A DNA stretch of 64,000 nucleotides from Hydrogenophaga sp. (GTDB lineage Bacteria > Pseudomonadota > Gammaproteobacteria > Burkholderiales > Burkholderiaceae_C), in NCBI RefSeq assembly GCF_011772445.1, contig NZ_WVZN01000038.1, positions 10,239 through 74,238 on the forward strand, in the 5' to 3' direction. Under the pieces are notes generated by a model. It was not told the DNA's origin. It ran no database searches and saw only the letters and a program-made list of their open reading frames with translations. How positions within the stretch are numbered: the first letter of the stretch is position 1; every line of letters begins with the position of its first letter. Position numbers and translations under genes: made by a program. This document shows positions 37,330 through 44,881 of the stretch, one piece after another.

Positions 37330-38526
37330 CTATCTCAACTCCGTTTCGTACACGATTTTCCACGCGGCGCCGCGCCGCTCCCAATACTGGCGCGTTTGCT
37401 TTCCGGTCCGGGCACCGGCCGCCACCTCCGCGAAGGTGACCACACGCACGTCGGTGCCCTCCGACCAGCCAAGGATGGACACGTCCTTCAAGGCTAGCGC
37501 CCGGCTGCGCAGCCGCGCGGCGTCGGCTCTCAATAGCGCCTGGTGTGCGGCCAGGTCGCGGCCGTCCGCGCTGAAATCCGGCGCGTAGAAGGCGGCCAGT
37601 GCCGCGGCATCGCCGGCGGACTTCGCGCGCGACCAAACGTCCAGCATCTTCTCGATCGACTGCTTCTCGTTGGCAAGCGACCGCGGCGGCACCCAGGAGA
37701 TCTGCTGCGCGATCAGCACCGGCGTGGTCCGGATCTGCACGGTACGCAGGATGTGCTCGAGGTCGGGGTTGGCAACCGCGACGCAGCCGTCGGTGGCCTG
37801 TGGCGCGCGTGCGTACTGGGCTGGAGGTGAGCCGTGCTACCAGATGCCGCTGCCACCCCGGCCGCGGCGCACGTCGTAGGCATTGGGGTAGTTGATCGGC
37901 AGCGCGCCGGAGCCGTAAAAGTCCGTCAGCCGACGCCGGTCGAGGTTGCTGGTGACGAAGTAGACGCCCAAAGGGGTGCGCTTGTCGCCCTCGCTCGCTT
38001 TCCCGATACCGGCCTTGCCCACCGAAATGTAGAAGTCCGCGAGCAGGCGAAGCTCGCCATTGCGGCTTTCGAACAAGTACAGGCGGGCACGCGACACGTC
38101 GACCGCGATGGCATGACGATTGGCGGGAGAGAGCGACAGAAACTGAGCCGGGATTGCACCCGGCGGCGGCCGGTACTTGAGGCCGGCCAGGCGCAGTTCG
38201 GCTTCGCGCCGCAGGTCCTGCAGGCTCTCCGCGCCGGCCAAGGCCAAGTCGTGTGGAACATCCCCCATGCGGCGCAGCGGCCGCGCGTGGGCCATGAGCA
38301 GGTCGCCATAGACAAGCTGCGCCAATTGGAAATTGGGAAAGTCCTTGACAAGCGATTGCGCATGCGCCAGCGCCTGGCGGGTATCGCCCGCACCCACCCA
38401 CCGGTACACCTGCACAAGCCGCGCTTCCGCGGCGCCGCGGGCGTTGATTCCATCGGACGCAGAGGCGGCCAAGCCGGGCACAGTCAGCGCCGCGTACAGC
38501 ACCAATCGCCCGATGAACGCCTGCAT
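37330..38526 (-). pseudogene. L,D-transpeptidase (YkuD) with C-terminal NTF2-like domain, interrupted by an amber codon
   Basis: Periplasmic cell-wall cross-linking enzyme. Residues 1-229 give a signal peptide, a helical repeat-like region and the first part of the YkuD domain (RLYLFESRNGELRLLADFYI, then NYPNAYD). A TAG at 37839-37837 follows GSGIW, and the same frame then continues with HGSPP and the catalytic ATDGCVA, followed by a SnoaL/NTF2-like domain ending at 37330. The stop therefore sits just before the catalytic His and Cys. A single T-to-A change from a Leu codon (TTG) would explain it; sequencing error or readthrough are alternatives. Confidence 0.85.
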
Positions 38527-38529
38527 CGC

Positions 38530-39150
38530 TTACGCCTCCTTCAAAAGCTTGCGCACATCGGAGGCCAGGGCTTCCGGCTCCAAGCCATAGCGTGAATACA
38601 GCCGCACGCGCCCCTTGGTGTCGAAGATGAAGGTCACGGCCGAGTGCTCCATCACGTAGGCGCTCGGCGTCTTGCCCTCGATCCTCTTGTAGTAGATCTT
38701 GAATTCCTTCGCGACTTCCGGCAGCTGCTGTTCCGTCGGCACGAGGGCCAGGTACTGCGGGTCGAAATTGCGCATGTAGGCCTGCAGCACCGCGGGTATG
38801 TCGCGCTGAGGATCCACGGTGATGAAGACCACCTGGAGCTTTTTGCCGTCGTCTCCGAGCAGCTGCTTGACGCGCGTCATTTCGGTCAAGGTGGTGGGGC
38901 AAACGTCGGGGCACTGCGTGAATCCGAAGAACACGGCGACGACGCGTCCGCGAAATTCCTGCAACTTGCGCAATCGGCCGGTGTGATCGGGCAAGGAGAA
39001 GTCGCGCGCATAGTCGGCTCCCGTGATGTCGACGCTCTTGAATTCGCGACTGGGCTGGGGCAACCAGAACGCCAGGGCTCCGGCTGCAAGCGCCGAACTC
39101 CCTGCGATCAGCAGTGCACGCCGGGGGACTGGTGACACGGTCTGGCTCAC
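38530..39150 (-). CDS. SCO1/SenC family copper/thiol protein
   Basis: A 206-residue membrane-anchored thioredoxin-fold protein. The N-terminal anchor contains a twin Arg (PRRALLIAGSSALAAG). The copper-binding and redox motif is CPDVCP (about 80-85) and the third ligand is the His in MEHSA. SCO proteins deliver Cu to cytochrome oxidase CuA or act as thiol reductases. The start overlaps the upstream gene by four bases. In this Dsb operon a thiol-redox role is at least as likely as oxidase assembly. Confidence 0.92.
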   Translation of the reverse strand: MSQTVSPVPRRALLIAGSSALAAGALAFWLPQPSREFKSVDITGADYARDFSLPDHTGRLRKLQEFRGRVVAVFFGFTQCPDVCPTTLTEMTRVKQLLGDDGKKLQVVFITVDPQRDIPAVLQAYMRNFDPQYLALVPTEQQLPEVAKEFKIYYKRIEGKTPSAYVMEHSAVTFIFDTKGRVRLYSRYGLEPEALASDVRKLLKEA

Positions 39151-39818
39151 GGTGCGCTCCCGGATTGGCCGTACACCCGGCGGACCTCATCTTGCACCAG
39201 CTGCTTCAGCTCGTCTGCGCCGAAACGCTTGAGCGGCCTGCCATTCACGAAGAAGCCGGGTGTGCGTGTGACACCCAGAGCCCGCGCATCCGCGAGGTCC
39301 TGCTCCACCCGCGCACGCACCGCCGACGAAGCAGCATCCTCGCGCGCCTTCTGCAAGTTCAGGCCGGTGCCATCGAGGAGGTCCCAGATCAGGTCCGGGC
39401 GCGGATTGTGGTCCGCGCCCCAGGTGCCTTGGTCGCGCAGCAACCGTTGTGTCACCGGCCAGAACAAGCCCTGGAGCCGAGCGGCCTCCATCGCGGCCAC
39501 GGCGGTATCGGCGCCGGCGTGGAATGGCGTGTAGCGGACCACCAGCTGGACGCGTCCCTGGTGCGAATCAACGATGTCCTTGACCAAGGGATAGAAGGCG
39601 CGACAGGTTTCACATGCGGGGTCCAGGAATTCGACGATCCGAACCTTGGCGCCGGCGGGGCCGTAGGTCGGTGAATGGGGGCGATTGAACACGGAATCGG
39701 CCTTGGCGGCCAACTCCACCAGGCGGCGCTCCTCCAGCCACGAATGGCCGAACGCGCCCAGGACAAAGACGAGCAAGAGCGCAGCAGCGCTGACGACCAT
39801 GATGCGCTGCCGGTTCAT
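39147..39818 (-). CDS. DsbA-family periplasmic thiol oxidoreductase
   Basis: A 223-residue protein with an N-terminal membrane anchor (VVSAAALLLVFVLGAFG) and a DsbA fold: active site DPACETCRAFYP (CETC) and cis-Pro segment RTPGFFVNGRPL. This type (DSBA_2/DsbG-like, anchored) often pairs with a DsbB. The ATG at 39818 overlaps the dsbB stop by four bases. It is distinct from the CSHC DsbA of the opposing operon. Confidence 0.9.
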   Translation of the reverse strand: MNRQRIMVVSAAALLLVFVLGAFGHSWLEERRLVELAAKADSVFNRPHSPTYGPAGAKVRIVEFLDPACETCRAFYPLVKDIVDSHQGRVQLVVRYTPFHAGADTAVAAMEAARLQGLFWPVTQRLLRDQGTWGADHNPRPDLIWDLLDGTGLNLQKAREDAASSAVRARVEQDLADARALGVTRTPGFFVNGRPLKRFGADELKQLVQDEVRRVYGQSGSAP

Positions 39819-40237
39819 GTGCGTCCCTCTTGCCCGCGGGCAGCGAGGAGCAGCGCGAGGATCAAGCTGAACGCGAGCAGCGACATCAGCGGAATCGTGA
39901 GGAAGCCGGCGACTCGCAAATCGACTTGTGCACACGAGAGGCCCTTGCTGCACGGCTGAAGGCTGGCGGGGATCCAGCCGCCGTATAGCAGGGTGTGATA
40001 CCCGGCCACCAGCCACCCGGCAGAGGCCAGGCCCAGGCCATACAAAATGCTGCCAGCGTCTTCGCGGGACAACCCGATGCCCAAGACCAGAACCAGAGGG
40101 AACATCGCGATACGCTGGTACCAGCACAGCAGGCAGGGCTGCAGTTGCATCACCTCGCTGAAGAATAGGCTGCCCAGCGTGGCAGCCAGACTGGCCAGCC
40201 ATGAGAGCAGCAACAAGAGCCACGCTCTGCGAGGCAT
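39815..40237 (-). CDS. dsbB: Disulfide bond formation protein DsbB
   Basis: A 140-residue quinone-linked oxidase with four membrane helices and the two Cys pairs of DsbB: CLLC at about residues 35-38 and a second pair in the periplasmic loop (QPCSKGLSCAQ). It reoxidises DsbA and passes electrons to ubiquinone. It is coupled to the DsbA-like gene downstream, making a matched DsbA/DsbB pair under the Cd/Pb-type promoter. Confidence 0.9.
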   Translation of the reverse strand: MPRRAWLLLLLSWLASLAATLGSLFFSEVMQLQPCLLCWYQRIAMFPLVLVLGIGLSREDAGSILYGLGLASAGWLVAGYHTLLYGGWIPASLQPCSKGLSCAQVDLRVAGFLTIPLMSLLAFSLILALLLAARGQEGRT

Positions 40238-40278
40238 TTTGAGAGCCGCCGATGATGCAGCGGTGGCTTGTGCGGAAT

Positions 40279-40884
40279 TCAGGTTGGCTCCTTGAGATAG
40301 GACTGGATCAATTCGAGTGCTGGCTTCTCATCCCAGGGCGCCGCACCGGACAGTCGGCCAAGCTCGCGGCCTCGCGCGTCGATGAGCAGCGTTGTCGGAA
40401 CCGTCGTGACGCGCAGCGTGCTCAAGGCCAGCCCCTGCGAGTCCGTGTAGGCGCCGAGCGTGCCCGCCTTGATCTGCCTGAGAAACGCCTCGGCCTTGCC
40501 CGGCGAGTCGAGGGCCAGTGCGATCACGACGAATTTGTCGCCACCCAAGCGGGCATTCAGGCGGTCCAGGGCAGGCATTTCCTCACGGCACGGGGGACAC
40601 CAGGTCGCCCACAGGTTCAGGAGGACAAGCCGGCCGCGGAAATCGGCCAGGCTGGCCGGTCTGCCGGCCGGATCCGAGAACTTCAAGTCCGGAAGGGGAC
40701 GTGGGGCGCCCCATCGTTCGAACTTCTGGCCGCCGAGCTCAACGGCTTTCGATGCCACTGGCGCGCCGGCGAACGCGTCGCCTTGAAGGGAATCCCCTTC
40801 CATGGCGATGTGCGTGAAGAAACCTAAAGCAACAAGTGCCAGCAGGGCAACACCAATGACAGAGACTCGGAAAGTGCGGGGCAT
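40279..40884 (-). CDS. TlpA/ResA-like thioredoxin-fold protein
   Basis: A 201-residue anchored thioredoxin-like protein. Membrane segment about 5-24, then a domain with NLWATWCPPCREEMPAL (CPPC) and TVPTTLLIDARG with the cis-Pro. It reduces periplasmic or cytochrome-maturation thiols. It is the first gene of the minus-strand Dsb/SCO operon. The ATG lies only 14 bases from the -10 of the Cd/Pb-type promoter, leaving room for a leader of a few bases and no ribosome binding site, so translation may be nearly leaderless. Confidence 0.87.
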   Translation of the reverse strand: MPRTFRVSVIGVALLALVALGFFTHIAMEGDSLQGDAFAGAPVASKAVELGGQKFERWGAPRPLPDLKFSDPAGRPASLADFRGRLVLLNLWATWCPPCREEMPALDRLNARLGGDKFVVIALALDSPGKAEAFLRQIKAGTLGAYTDSQGLALSTLRVTTVPTTLLIDARGRELGRLSGAAPWDEKPALELIQSYLKEPT

Positions 40885-40897
40885 GGCAACCGCGCCG

Positions 40898-40928
40898 ATT
40901 GGACATCCTCTACTAGGTAGAGAGTCAA
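40898..40928 (-). promoter_or_regulatory. CadR/PbrR-type promoter of the Dsb/SCO operon
   Basis: On the minus strand TTGACT and TCCAAT flank a 19-base spacer containing the perfect dyad CTCTAC-CTA-GTAGAG. The -35 and -10 are identical to those of the ATPase promoter at 28544, so CadR control is likely. Confidence 0.85.
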
Positions 40929-41021
40929 GCGCGGGCGAGTGCTCAGCCGGATTTCCAGTAGAGGAGTGGCTTGCCTCGGCGCGCCGACGCCTAAGCGTGG
41001 CCCGTGGACGCGTTTTCGCCT

Positions 41022-41053
41022 GCTATACGGATAATCTCTCTTATCGCAATAGC
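41022..41053 (+). other. Candidate recombinase core site (13-6-13 palindrome, dif-like layout)
   Basis: Left arm GCTATACGGATAA, six-base centre TCTCTC, right arm TTATCGCAATAGC. The arms are inverted copies at 10 of 13 positions. Inner GATAA/TTATC edges around a six-base centre reproduce the layout of XerCD/dif-type crossover sites (11-6-11). It lies 26 bases before the tyrosine recombinase start, where attachment sites often are. Confidence 0.6.
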
Positions 41054-41079
41054 GGCATCGGCGGGCTAAACTGTCGCTC

Positions 41080-42768
41080 GTGAAAAGTTCGCCGTCTTCG
41101 CGGGGCGTGGTGGACGACTTCCCCGAGGAGTCTTCTCTGGCGGCGCTGCGCGCCTGGCACGAGGGCCTGAGCGCGCGTGAGGCCGTCGCTCGCTACCTCG
41201 GCGCCAAGAAGGCCGATGGACAATCGTCGCGCTCGATGCTCGGGCGCATTCGCCGACGGCTGGCCAACATCGCGCGGCAGCGTCACCGCGCCGATCTCGC
41301 CGAGTTGTTCGAAACGTCGGCCGCCCAGCGGATGCTGCATGCGCGCGCTGTCAACGCGGCAATCGAGCAGTTGCGCCGCGCGCCTGAACCGCAGCCACTG
41401 ATCGATGATCCGGTGGAGCGCTGGCTGCCTGCGCGCATCGCCGCTGCCGTGCGGGCGCATGGCCAGCGCACGCTGGCGGATTTGACGGTGCGTGTTCCAC
41501 GCCGGCGGCGCTGGTGGGTTGGAATTGCCGGCCTCGGACAGTCTGGCGCGCGTGCGGTGGAGGACTTCTTCGGGCGCCATCCCGAACTCACCGAGCGGGC
41601 CCGCGCGCTCATCGTGCGGGATGGCCCGCAGGACATCGTGCCCTGGGAGCGCCTGGTCCTCCCGCACGAAGTCGATGGCTCGCGCGGCACATTCCGCGCG
41701 CCGCGCTCGACCTGCACGCTGAGCGCGAACAATGACTACGAGGCGGTACAAGCCTGGCTGGCGCTGCATGAGTCCGAGGCCACGCAGCGCGCCTATCGCA
41801 AGGAAGCCGAGCGCCTGATCCTTTGGGCCATCGTCGAACGTGCTCGGGCGCTGTCCTCGCTCACGACCGAGGATGCCGTCGCGTACCGAACTTTCCTGCG
41901 ACATCCGTCGCCGCGCGCGCGATGGGTGGGTCCGCCGCGGCCGCGGTCCTCACATGAGTGGCGGCCCTTTGCCGGCGATCTGTCGGCGAGATCGAGGGCC
42001 TATTCGCTGTCGGTCGTTGGCGCGCTGTACCGGTGGCTGATCCAGCAGCGCTACCTCCTGGCTAACCCCTTCGCTGGGTTGAAGGTGCGCGGAGCGTCGC
42101 GCACAGCACCGCTCGCGGCCAAGCGGGTCTTCAGCGAAGGGGAATGGGCGCTGATCCAGAGTGTCGCGGAAGGCCTGGAATGGTCGTACGGCTGGGAGTT
42201 AGCGGCCGCGCAGCGACTGCGCTTCGTGCTGGATTTCGCGTACGCGACCGGCCTGCGCGTAGGCGAACTCGTGGGCGCGACGCTGGGCATGATCGAGGTC
42301 GATGGCGGTGGCGATCATTGGCTCAATGTGGTCGGCAAGGGCAACAAGGCCGGCAAGGTCGCCTTGCCGCCGCTCGGGCGCGCCGCGCTGGACCGCTACC
42401 TGGCCCAGCGTGGGTTGTCGACGACGCGTGCGCGGTGGGATCCTGCGACGCCATTGGTCGGCAGCTTGTCCCAGGACAGCCCATCCGGCGTCACGGCAAC
42501 GCGCGTGTGGGCCGTCATGAAGCGGTTCTTCCTGCAGGTGGCCGAACTCGTCGAAGAGGAGAACCCCGCGGCCGCAGAGAAGTTGCGGCGCGCCAGTCCG
42601 CACTGGATGCGCCACACCCACGGCACGCACGCGCTCGCACAAGGCGCCGAGCTCACGACCGTGCGCGACAACTTGCGGCATGCGTCGATATCGACGACAT
42701 CGATGTACCTCCATGGCGACGACACCAAACGCGCGCGCCAGCTCGGGAAGGTGTTCGCGACTCGATGA
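41080..42768 (+). CDS. Large tyrosine recombinase/site-specific integrase
   Basis: A 562-residue phage-integrase-family protein starting at GTG. The N-terminal 200 residues form an extra domain rich in Arg (it includes VPRRRRWWVGI) seen in long integrases; residues about 215-330 are the SAM-like core-binding domain. The catalytic domain has Arg in ATGLRVGELVGA, a Lys region (GKGNKAGKVALPP), HWMRHTHGTHAL (HxxR), LRHASISTTSMYLHG with the second His and the nucleophile Tyr. All key residues are present. It marks the left edge of the accessory island. Confidence 0.92.
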   Translation: MKSSPSSRGVVDDFPEESSLAALRAWHEGLSAREAVARYLGAKKADGQSSRSMLGRIRRRLANIARQRHRADLAELFETSAAQRMLHARAVNAAIEQLRRAPEPQPLIDDPVERWLPARIAAAVRAHGQRTLADLTVRVPRRRRWWVGIAGLGQSGARAVEDFFGRHPELTERARALIVRDGPQDIVPWERLVLPHEVDGSRGTFRAPRSTCTLSANNDYEAVQAWLALHESEATQRAYRKEAERLILWAIVERARALSSLTTEDAVAYRTFLRHPSPRARWVGPPRPRSSHEWRPFAGDLSARSRAYSLSVVGALYRWLIQQRYLLANPFAGLKVRGASRTAPLAAKRVFSEGEWALIQSVAEGLEWSYGWELAAAQRLRFVLDFAYATGLRVGELVGATLGMIEVDGGGDHWLNVVGKGNKAGKVALPPLGRAALDRYLAQRGLSTTRARWDPATPLVGSLSQDSPSGVTATRVWAVMKRFFLQVAELVEEENPAAAEKLRRASPHWMRHTHGTHALAQGAELTTVRDNLRHASISTTSMYLHGDDTKRARQLGKVFATR

Positions 42769-43063
42769 CTGCCGATTCGCGGTCTTTGTACTTTGGCGGT
42801 CGATTTTTATGGAAAGTACAAATTATCGGTTTTGGCTAAAACTGGATAAACGCACGTCGGGTCGTCAACTTGAGTACGGAGTGTCAATTTGCAGGAAAAG
42901 CACGGCATCCTGCGGCTCACCCAAAGCCGCAGGGCATTGATTCATAAGGGAATTTTTCGGTCAAGCGTGTCAATCTGCACCGAAGGGACGATTACCCCGA
43001 CATGGTTGACGAAAATCCAGAGATGCACAAAAATCGCGTTGACGTTTTTCCGGATTTGCACAA
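42769..43063 (+). repeat. Non-coding stretch with hairpins and TGTCAATYTGCA repeats
   Basis: No gene is seen. The stretch contains a GTACTTT/AAAGTAC inverted repeat (about 42787-42818), a GATAA-flanked hairpin (42823-42849) and a perfect hairpin CCTGCGGCT/AGCCGCAGG (42909-42917 with 42925-42933). Two direct copies of TGTCAATYTGCA lie at 42882-42893 and 42968-42979, and a related ATTTGCACAAAT sits at the next gene's start. It is clearly AT-richer than its surroundings. It may hold accessory recombinase sites or the end of a lost element. Confidence 0.55.
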
Positions 43064-43663
43064 ATGAATCTGCCGCTGCCTGCGACCTTTTATCCCGTCC
43101 TGACCTCCGAACGCCTGCAAACGGTAGCTCGTTGGCTGCTTGAAGAGCTCTACGCCACCGAGGACGACTTGTCTCGTTTCACGGACAGTCGCTATACCCG
43201 TGGATGCACCACCTTTGGCCGCCAGCGCAAGCGCATCATCAAGGAGGCGTTGTCGGGCAAGCACGACTGGCTGGAACTGTCGAGCAGCAAAAACGACCTC
43301 GTGTTCAAGATCGGCGGTGTGCCGTGCCGCTTCAGCAACGACGATCCTTCGAACCCCACCAAGGAGGCCGTAACCACCGCGAATCGCTATCAAACGGATT
43401 TTCTGGAGTTCGTCGAGCAGGGCGAGCCTGGCCGATTCTGCTTTGTCGTCGATCGTGGTGTAAGCGAGGCCGACGCCCCTCGCGTTGAGTTCCTTGGTTT
43501 CTCGCCGAGTGACTCCGTGGCCTGCCGCTGGGTATCGGATACCGTGCGCGTGCTTAGGGTGGAGGGTAATCCGTCGCTCGCACCGAGCGTACCGGTGGCC
43601 AAGCCTCAGATTGGACCCAAGCGCCGCGATGAGGGCGATGCAGCAGCAGAAGCCGTGCGATGA
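43064..43663 (+). CDS. Hypothetical protein coupled to the ImmA/IrrE gene
   Basis: A 199-residue soluble protein of no family known to me. The N-terminal part is helical with a charged middle (GRQRKRIIKEALSGKHDW), then a beta-rich half (FKIGGVPCRFSND, FCFVVDRGV) and a disordered Pro/Lys tail. Its stop overlaps the start of the XRE-ImmA/IrrE gene (43660-43663), so the two are made together. Since XRE-COG2856 proteins act as antitoxins or repressors, this protein is a candidate toxin or regulated partner. Confidence 0.7.
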   Translation: MNLPLPATFYPVLTSERLQTVARWLLEELYATEDDLSRFTDSRYTRGCTTFGRQRKRIIKEALSGKHDWLELSSSKNDLVFKIGGVPCRFSNDDPSNPTKEAVTTANRYQTDFLEFVEQGEPGRFCFVVDRGVSEADAPRVEFLGFSPSDSVACRWVSDTVRVLRVEGNPSLAPSVPVAKPQIGPKRRDEGDAAAEAVR

Positions 43664-44766
43664 GCGCGTTCATTGGCAGCAACCTTCGACTCATTCGCCT
43701 CTTTCACGATCTGTCACTCACGGACCTGGGCGAGCAGGTCGGTGTGTCCAAGCAGTACCTGAGCCGCCTCGAGACGGGCGCGGAGACCGTCTCCTCCCAA
43801 CTGGAGACAGTGCTGGCCGATGCGCTTCAAGTGCTGCCGGAGTTCTTCCGCGAAGTCGACACCAACCCGATCGCCGACGAGCAGTGCCACTTTCGCCGTC
43901 AACTGACGACCAAGGTCGCCCAACGCCAAGTGGCCCGTGCCCGCGGTGAGGTGCTCAAGCGCCTGGTGGGGGTGCTCGACGAGCATGTCGAGCTACCGCG
44001 ATACCAGGTGAGCGCTACGGATGCGGAGACCAACGAGGCCATTGAGAAGGCCGCTGAAGCGTTTCGCGCACAGTTCGGTTTGGGGTTCGGCCCTTTGAGC
44101 AACGTCACACGCATCGCGGAGAACGCGGGCGCGGTGGTCATGCGCGTGCACGGCTTGGCTCACGAGATAGACGCCATCTCCTTTGCGACCAAGAGACCCT
44201 TGATCGCGCTCAACGACGATGGCAGATCTGCCTGCCGGGAGCGCTTCGGCGTTGCGCACGAGCTGGGGCACTTCTCGATCCACCTCGGTGTGTTGACAGG
44301 AGACAAGCTCACCGAGGCCCAGGCCAACCGGTTTGCTAGCGCGCTGCTGATGCCGCGTGCAGCATTTGCTTCCGAATGTGGCCTCGCCCTGCGCGGCTCG
44401 CGATTGAACTGGAGTGGCCTATCGGAGCTGAAACTGCGTTGGGGCGTCTCCAAGGCCGCGATCATTTTTCGCGCCCGCCAACTGGGTGTGCTTACCGATG
44501 ATCAAGCTCGCTCCGGGTACGTTGGCCTGAATCGTCACGGAGAGGCCCTGAAGGAGAGCGAAGACCACCTTGTTGCTCATGAGGCACCCGAAGTCGTCGC
44601 GGAAAGCCTCAAGGTCATGGAGGAGCACTTTGGGATTCCGCAGGCCACTGTCGCGCGCGAAATGCGTGTGCAGCCCAGGTTGCTACAGGAGTTGTTAAAA
44701 ACTCCTCACTCAACGCTGAAAAGTAACGTCATCAGTCTGCATCACACAACCAGGCTTGCGTCCTGA
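43660..44766 (+). CDS. XRE-family regulator fused to ImmA/IrrE metallopeptidase
   Basis: A 368-residue protein. Residues about 5-65 form an XRE helix-turn-helix (LTDLGEQVGVSKQYLSRLETG); about 170-260 hold the COG2856 zinc peptidase with FGVAHELGHFSIH (HExxH) and the third-ligand region EAQANRFASALLMP. Such proteins cleave or sequester repressors in phages and mobile elements, or act as antitoxins. The C-terminal 90 residues are helical. It follows the coupled 199-residue gene. Confidence 0.9.
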   Translation: MSAFIGSNLRLIRLFHDLSLTDLGEQVGVSKQYLSRLETGAETVSSQLETVLADALQVLPEFFREVDTNPIADEQCHFRRQLTTKVAQRQVARARGEVLKRLVGVLDEHVELPRYQVSATDAETNEAIEKAAEAFRAQFGLGFGPLSNVTRIAENAGAVVMRVHGLAHEIDAISFATKRPLIALNDDGRSACRERFGVAHELGHFSIHLGVLTGDKLTEAQANRFASALLMPRAAFASECGLALRGSRLNWSGLSELKLRWGVSKAAIIFRARQLGVLTDDQARSGYVGLNRHGEALKESEDHLVAHEAPEVVAESLKVMEEHFGIPQATVAREMRVQPRLLQELLKTPHSTLKSNVISLHHTTRLAS

Positions 44767-44881
44767 CGGTCGGTCAGGGGGAGACTGCGCAAAAGCTCTT
44801 GGACTATCGGTGTACTCGAGGGCGCAGCTTGGGTGACAGCGACGGGGTTTCCACTTAGCGAGCAAACAAGGGGAGGAGCAT

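Noticed and set aside
42909-42933. Hairpin after the integrase as an intrinsic terminator
   Set aside because: The stem is perfect but no T-run follows on either strand.
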